A DNA stretch of 64,000 nt from Tsukamurella paurometabola (GTDB lineage Bacteria; Actinomycetota; Actinomycetes; Mycobacteriales; Mycobacteriaceae). Positions within the stretch are counted from its first letter, which is position 1. Every line of letters starts with the position of its first letter. This document shows positions 62,124 through 64,000 of this stretch, piece by piece. The position numbers were made by a program, and so were the translations under genes. The notes under the pieces are model-generated. The model was not told the origin of the DNA and made no database searches. It saw nothing but the letters and a program-made list of their open reading frames with translations. The stretch lies in NCBI RefSeq assembly GCF_900631615.1, contig NZ_LR131273.1:3876850-3940849 (forward strand), read 5' to 3'.

Positions 62124-63917
62124 TCATGCCCCCAGCCGGGTCAGCAGATCGTCCAGCGCCGTGGCGGCGTCGATCTTCGCGTGCAGATAGATGTCGATGA
62201 GGCCGTCGTCGACGGTGCCCGGCGCACCGGCCAGGAGCACCAGCCAGCCCTCGTCGCGCAGAGCGCGGGCCAGCGCCTCGCCCTCCTCGACGTACCCGGC
62301 GTCGGATCCGGCCAGCGCGGCGATCTTCGCGCCCGGCGTGCCGTCGAGGGTGGCCGCGCCGGCGGCCTGCTCGGCCGCGTCGAGGACCGTCTCGATGCCG
62401 CCGGAGGCGAGGAGGTTGGTCAGGAACGTCGAGCGGCCGTTGTGCTGCGCGACGGTACCGATCGTCACCATCCGGACCCGCGGACGCACGCCGTGCTCGC
62501 GCAGGAAGGCGTCCGAACGGGTGCGCAGGGCCTCGAACGGCGCGGCGTGGGCCCGAACGACGGGGCCGTTGGTCGCGGCCGACGGTGCCACCGGCGGCTC
62601 GGCCAGGTTCGGGAACTCGTTCACCCCCGTCAGCTTCTTCGCGCGCCGGGCCACGGCGGCGTCGCGGCGGTCGGCGGACTCTCCGAGCTGCGTCGCGATG
62701 GTCTCTTCGGCCGCACCGCGGGCGAACCCGCCCGCGGCCTCGACGGACTGGAGAACGGCCCAGGCCGCGCGGGCGAGGTCGTCGGTGAGCGACTCGACGT
62801 GCCACGAGCCGGCGCCGGGGTCGACGACGCGGCCGAGGTTCGACTCCTCGAGCAGCAACAGCTGGGTGTTGCGCGCGATCCGTCGCGCGAAGGCGGCGGA
62901 GTACCCGTCGACGCCGCCGGGCAGTGCCTCGTCGTAGTCGAGGGTGGTGACGTAGTCGGCGCCGCCCAGGCCCGCGCCGAAGGCGGCGACGGTGGTGCGG
63001 AGCATGTTGACCCAGGGATCCCGCTGGGTGGTCGCGGCGAGCGAGGTGACGGCGTGCACGGGGGCGTTGCCGGCCTCCGCTGCGCCGAGCTGCCGCGCGA
63101 CCCGCGCCCAGACCGTGCGCCAGGCGCGGATCTTGGCGAGGGTGAGGAACTGGTCGTCGGTGGCCGCGAGCCGCACGGTCAGCTGGCGCAGCGCGGCGGC
63201 CACGGGGAGGCCCGCGGCGACGAGAGCGCGCACCTGGTCGAGCGCTGCGGCGGCGGTCAGGCCCAGCTCCTGCGCCGCGGTCGCGCCGGCGTTGTGCAGG
63301 TCGGCACCGTCGGCGACGAGCGCGCGGACGTCCTCGGCGCGAGCATCGGCGGCACCGGCCAGTTCGACCGCCTCGTCGAGGGTGACGTCGGAACGACCGA
63401 CCACCTGCGAGGTGAGCGGTGCGGCACCGAGGCTGACACGCACCAGGTCGGCGCGGTAGGCGTCGGACTGCGCCGCCCTGTCGAGGGCCGCGTACACCTG
63501 CGCGGCGGCGTCGGCCGCGCGGCCGCCGGCGGTGAGCAGGATCGGCGCCATGTCCGGGTAGACGCCCTCGAGCAGCGGGGCGGGATCGGGACGGGTCAAC
63601 CAGAGCGCGCTCGAACCGGACTCCAGCGCGCCGAGCACGTCCGCCGAGTCCGTCGTGCCGTCGAAGCGCTCGGCGACCTTCCAGCCCAGGCGCACGTCCG
63701 GGGTCGGGTTCCCGCCGCGGACGAAGGGAAACGCGCCGGGCAGGGGCGCCTCGGGCAACTCGTCCCGCTGCGAGTAGAGCGGCGCGATCTGCACCCCGTC
63801 GTCCTCGGTGGGGGTGGTCAACGCGGCGATCGGGTCCTCGGGCGGCGTCCCGCCGCGCGACTTCGCGAGCACGGCGCCGACGGACTCACGCCACGCCTCA
63901 AAGGGACTGTCCACCAC
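62124..63917 (-). CDS. mutA: Methylmalonyl-CoA mutase small subunit
   Basis: 597 residues, a degenerate homolog of MutB. It keeps the barrel fold ([35 protein letters not shown]) but its B12-like domain reads [13 protein letters not shown] in place of the DxHxxG ligand motif, as usual for the structural subunit. First gene of the mutAB-meaB operon. Two adjacent GTG codons (63917, 63914) follow GAGGAGG; I take the first, 5 bases from it. Confidence 0.95.
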   Translation of the reverse strand: MVDSPFEAWRESVGAVLAKSRGGTPPEDPIAALTTPTEDDGVQIAPLYSQRDELPEAPLPGAFPFVRGGNPTPDVRLGWKVAERFDGTTDSADVLGALESGSSALWLTRPDPAPLLEGVYPDMAPILLTAGGRAADAAAQVYAALDRAAQSDAYRADLVRVSLGAAPLTSQVVGRSDVTLDEAVELAGAADARAEDVRALVADGADLHNAGATAAQELGLTAAAALDQVRALVAAGLPVAAALRQLTVRLAATDDQFLTLAKIRAWRTVWARVARQLGAAEAGNAPVHAVTSLAATTQRDPWVNMLRTTVAAFGAGLGGADYVTTLDYDEALPGGVDGYSAAFARRIARNTQLLLLEESNLGRVVDPGAGSWHVESLTDDLARAAWAVLQSVEAAGGFARGAAEETIATQLGESADRRDAAVARRAKKLTGVNEFPNLAEPPVAPSAATNGPVVRAHAAPFEALRTRSDAFLREHGVRPRVRMVTIGTVAQHNGRSTFLTNLLASGGIETVLDAAEQAAGAATLDGTPGAKIAALAGSDAGYVEEGEALARALRDEGWLVLLAGAPGTVDDGLIDIYLHAKIDAATALDDLLTRLGA

Positions 63918-64000
63918 GTGGGCCTCCTCACCTGTGGCCGCGCACACGCACGGCCGCGCACGCGCCGTCGCGTCACAACGGCGTCCGAGAACCCACGTTA

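Overview
This 64 kb window is chromosomal DNA from a high-GC, mycolic-acid-type actinobacterium (Mycobacteriales). Supporting markers are the Mpa/ARC proteasomal ATPase ending in the QYL motif, the mycothiol ligase MshC, SCO1664-, DUF3090- and MSMEG_4193-type proteins, a MutA/MutB/MeaB methylmalonyl-CoA mutase set and an LmeA-like protein. From memory, the order mpa, trmI, hisG, hisE, metH, PAC2, mshC, SCO1664, DUF3090, phosphatase, uppP, lppL, pyrD, PEBP, dapE-like, tRNA-Leu follows the Mycobacterium tuberculosis Rv2115c to Rv2141c region. A Tsukamurella-like genus is my best guess but is not proven here.

Layout. 1-16.2 kb: an FHA-protein fragment, mpa, trmI, a thioesterase, hisG/hisE, a membrane alpha/beta hydrolase, a lipoprotein, a HAD phosphatase, a 5'-nucleotidase, metH, PAC2 and mshC. 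16.4-19.5 kb: an island inside the conserved block. It encodes two paralogous membrane proteins with Gly/Cys-rich tails, a DUF692/MNIO-type iron oxidase and a 60-residue partner, and it looks like an uncharacterised RiPP-like modification system. 19.5-28.9 kb: the conserved block resumes and ends at tRNA-Leu(GAG) with a strong terminator. 29-49 kb: accessory metabolism, namely a DUF4185 protein, a TetR/MFS pair with twin palindromic operators, an OYE-type reductase, gluconate kinase, an SDR with a zinc ribbon, a nucleoside hydrolase, an acyl-CoA synthetase with KstR-like operators, a secreted peptidase-like protein, an acyl-CoA dehydrogenase-like enzyme, a frameshifted flavin monooxygenase gene, an amino-acid transporter and a PAS/GGDEF/EAL protein. 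49-64 kb: TrpB2, an esterase, a three-gene ThDP/SRPBCC/ketosynthase operon, a flavodoxin, an amidase, regulators and meaB-mutB-mutA.

Regulation. Around 20 gene starts are preceded by a TANNNT hexamer ending 6 to 8 bases before the ATG or GTG, the signature of leaderless transcripts. I used this to choose several starts (HAD phosphatase, metH, uppP, tetR, ThDP enzyme). Operon-internal genes instead overlap by 1 to 4 bases (ATGA, GTGA or TAGTG junctions). No insertion sequence, prophage, CRISPR array or rRNA gene was seen, and no gene-free stretch exceeds 300 bases.
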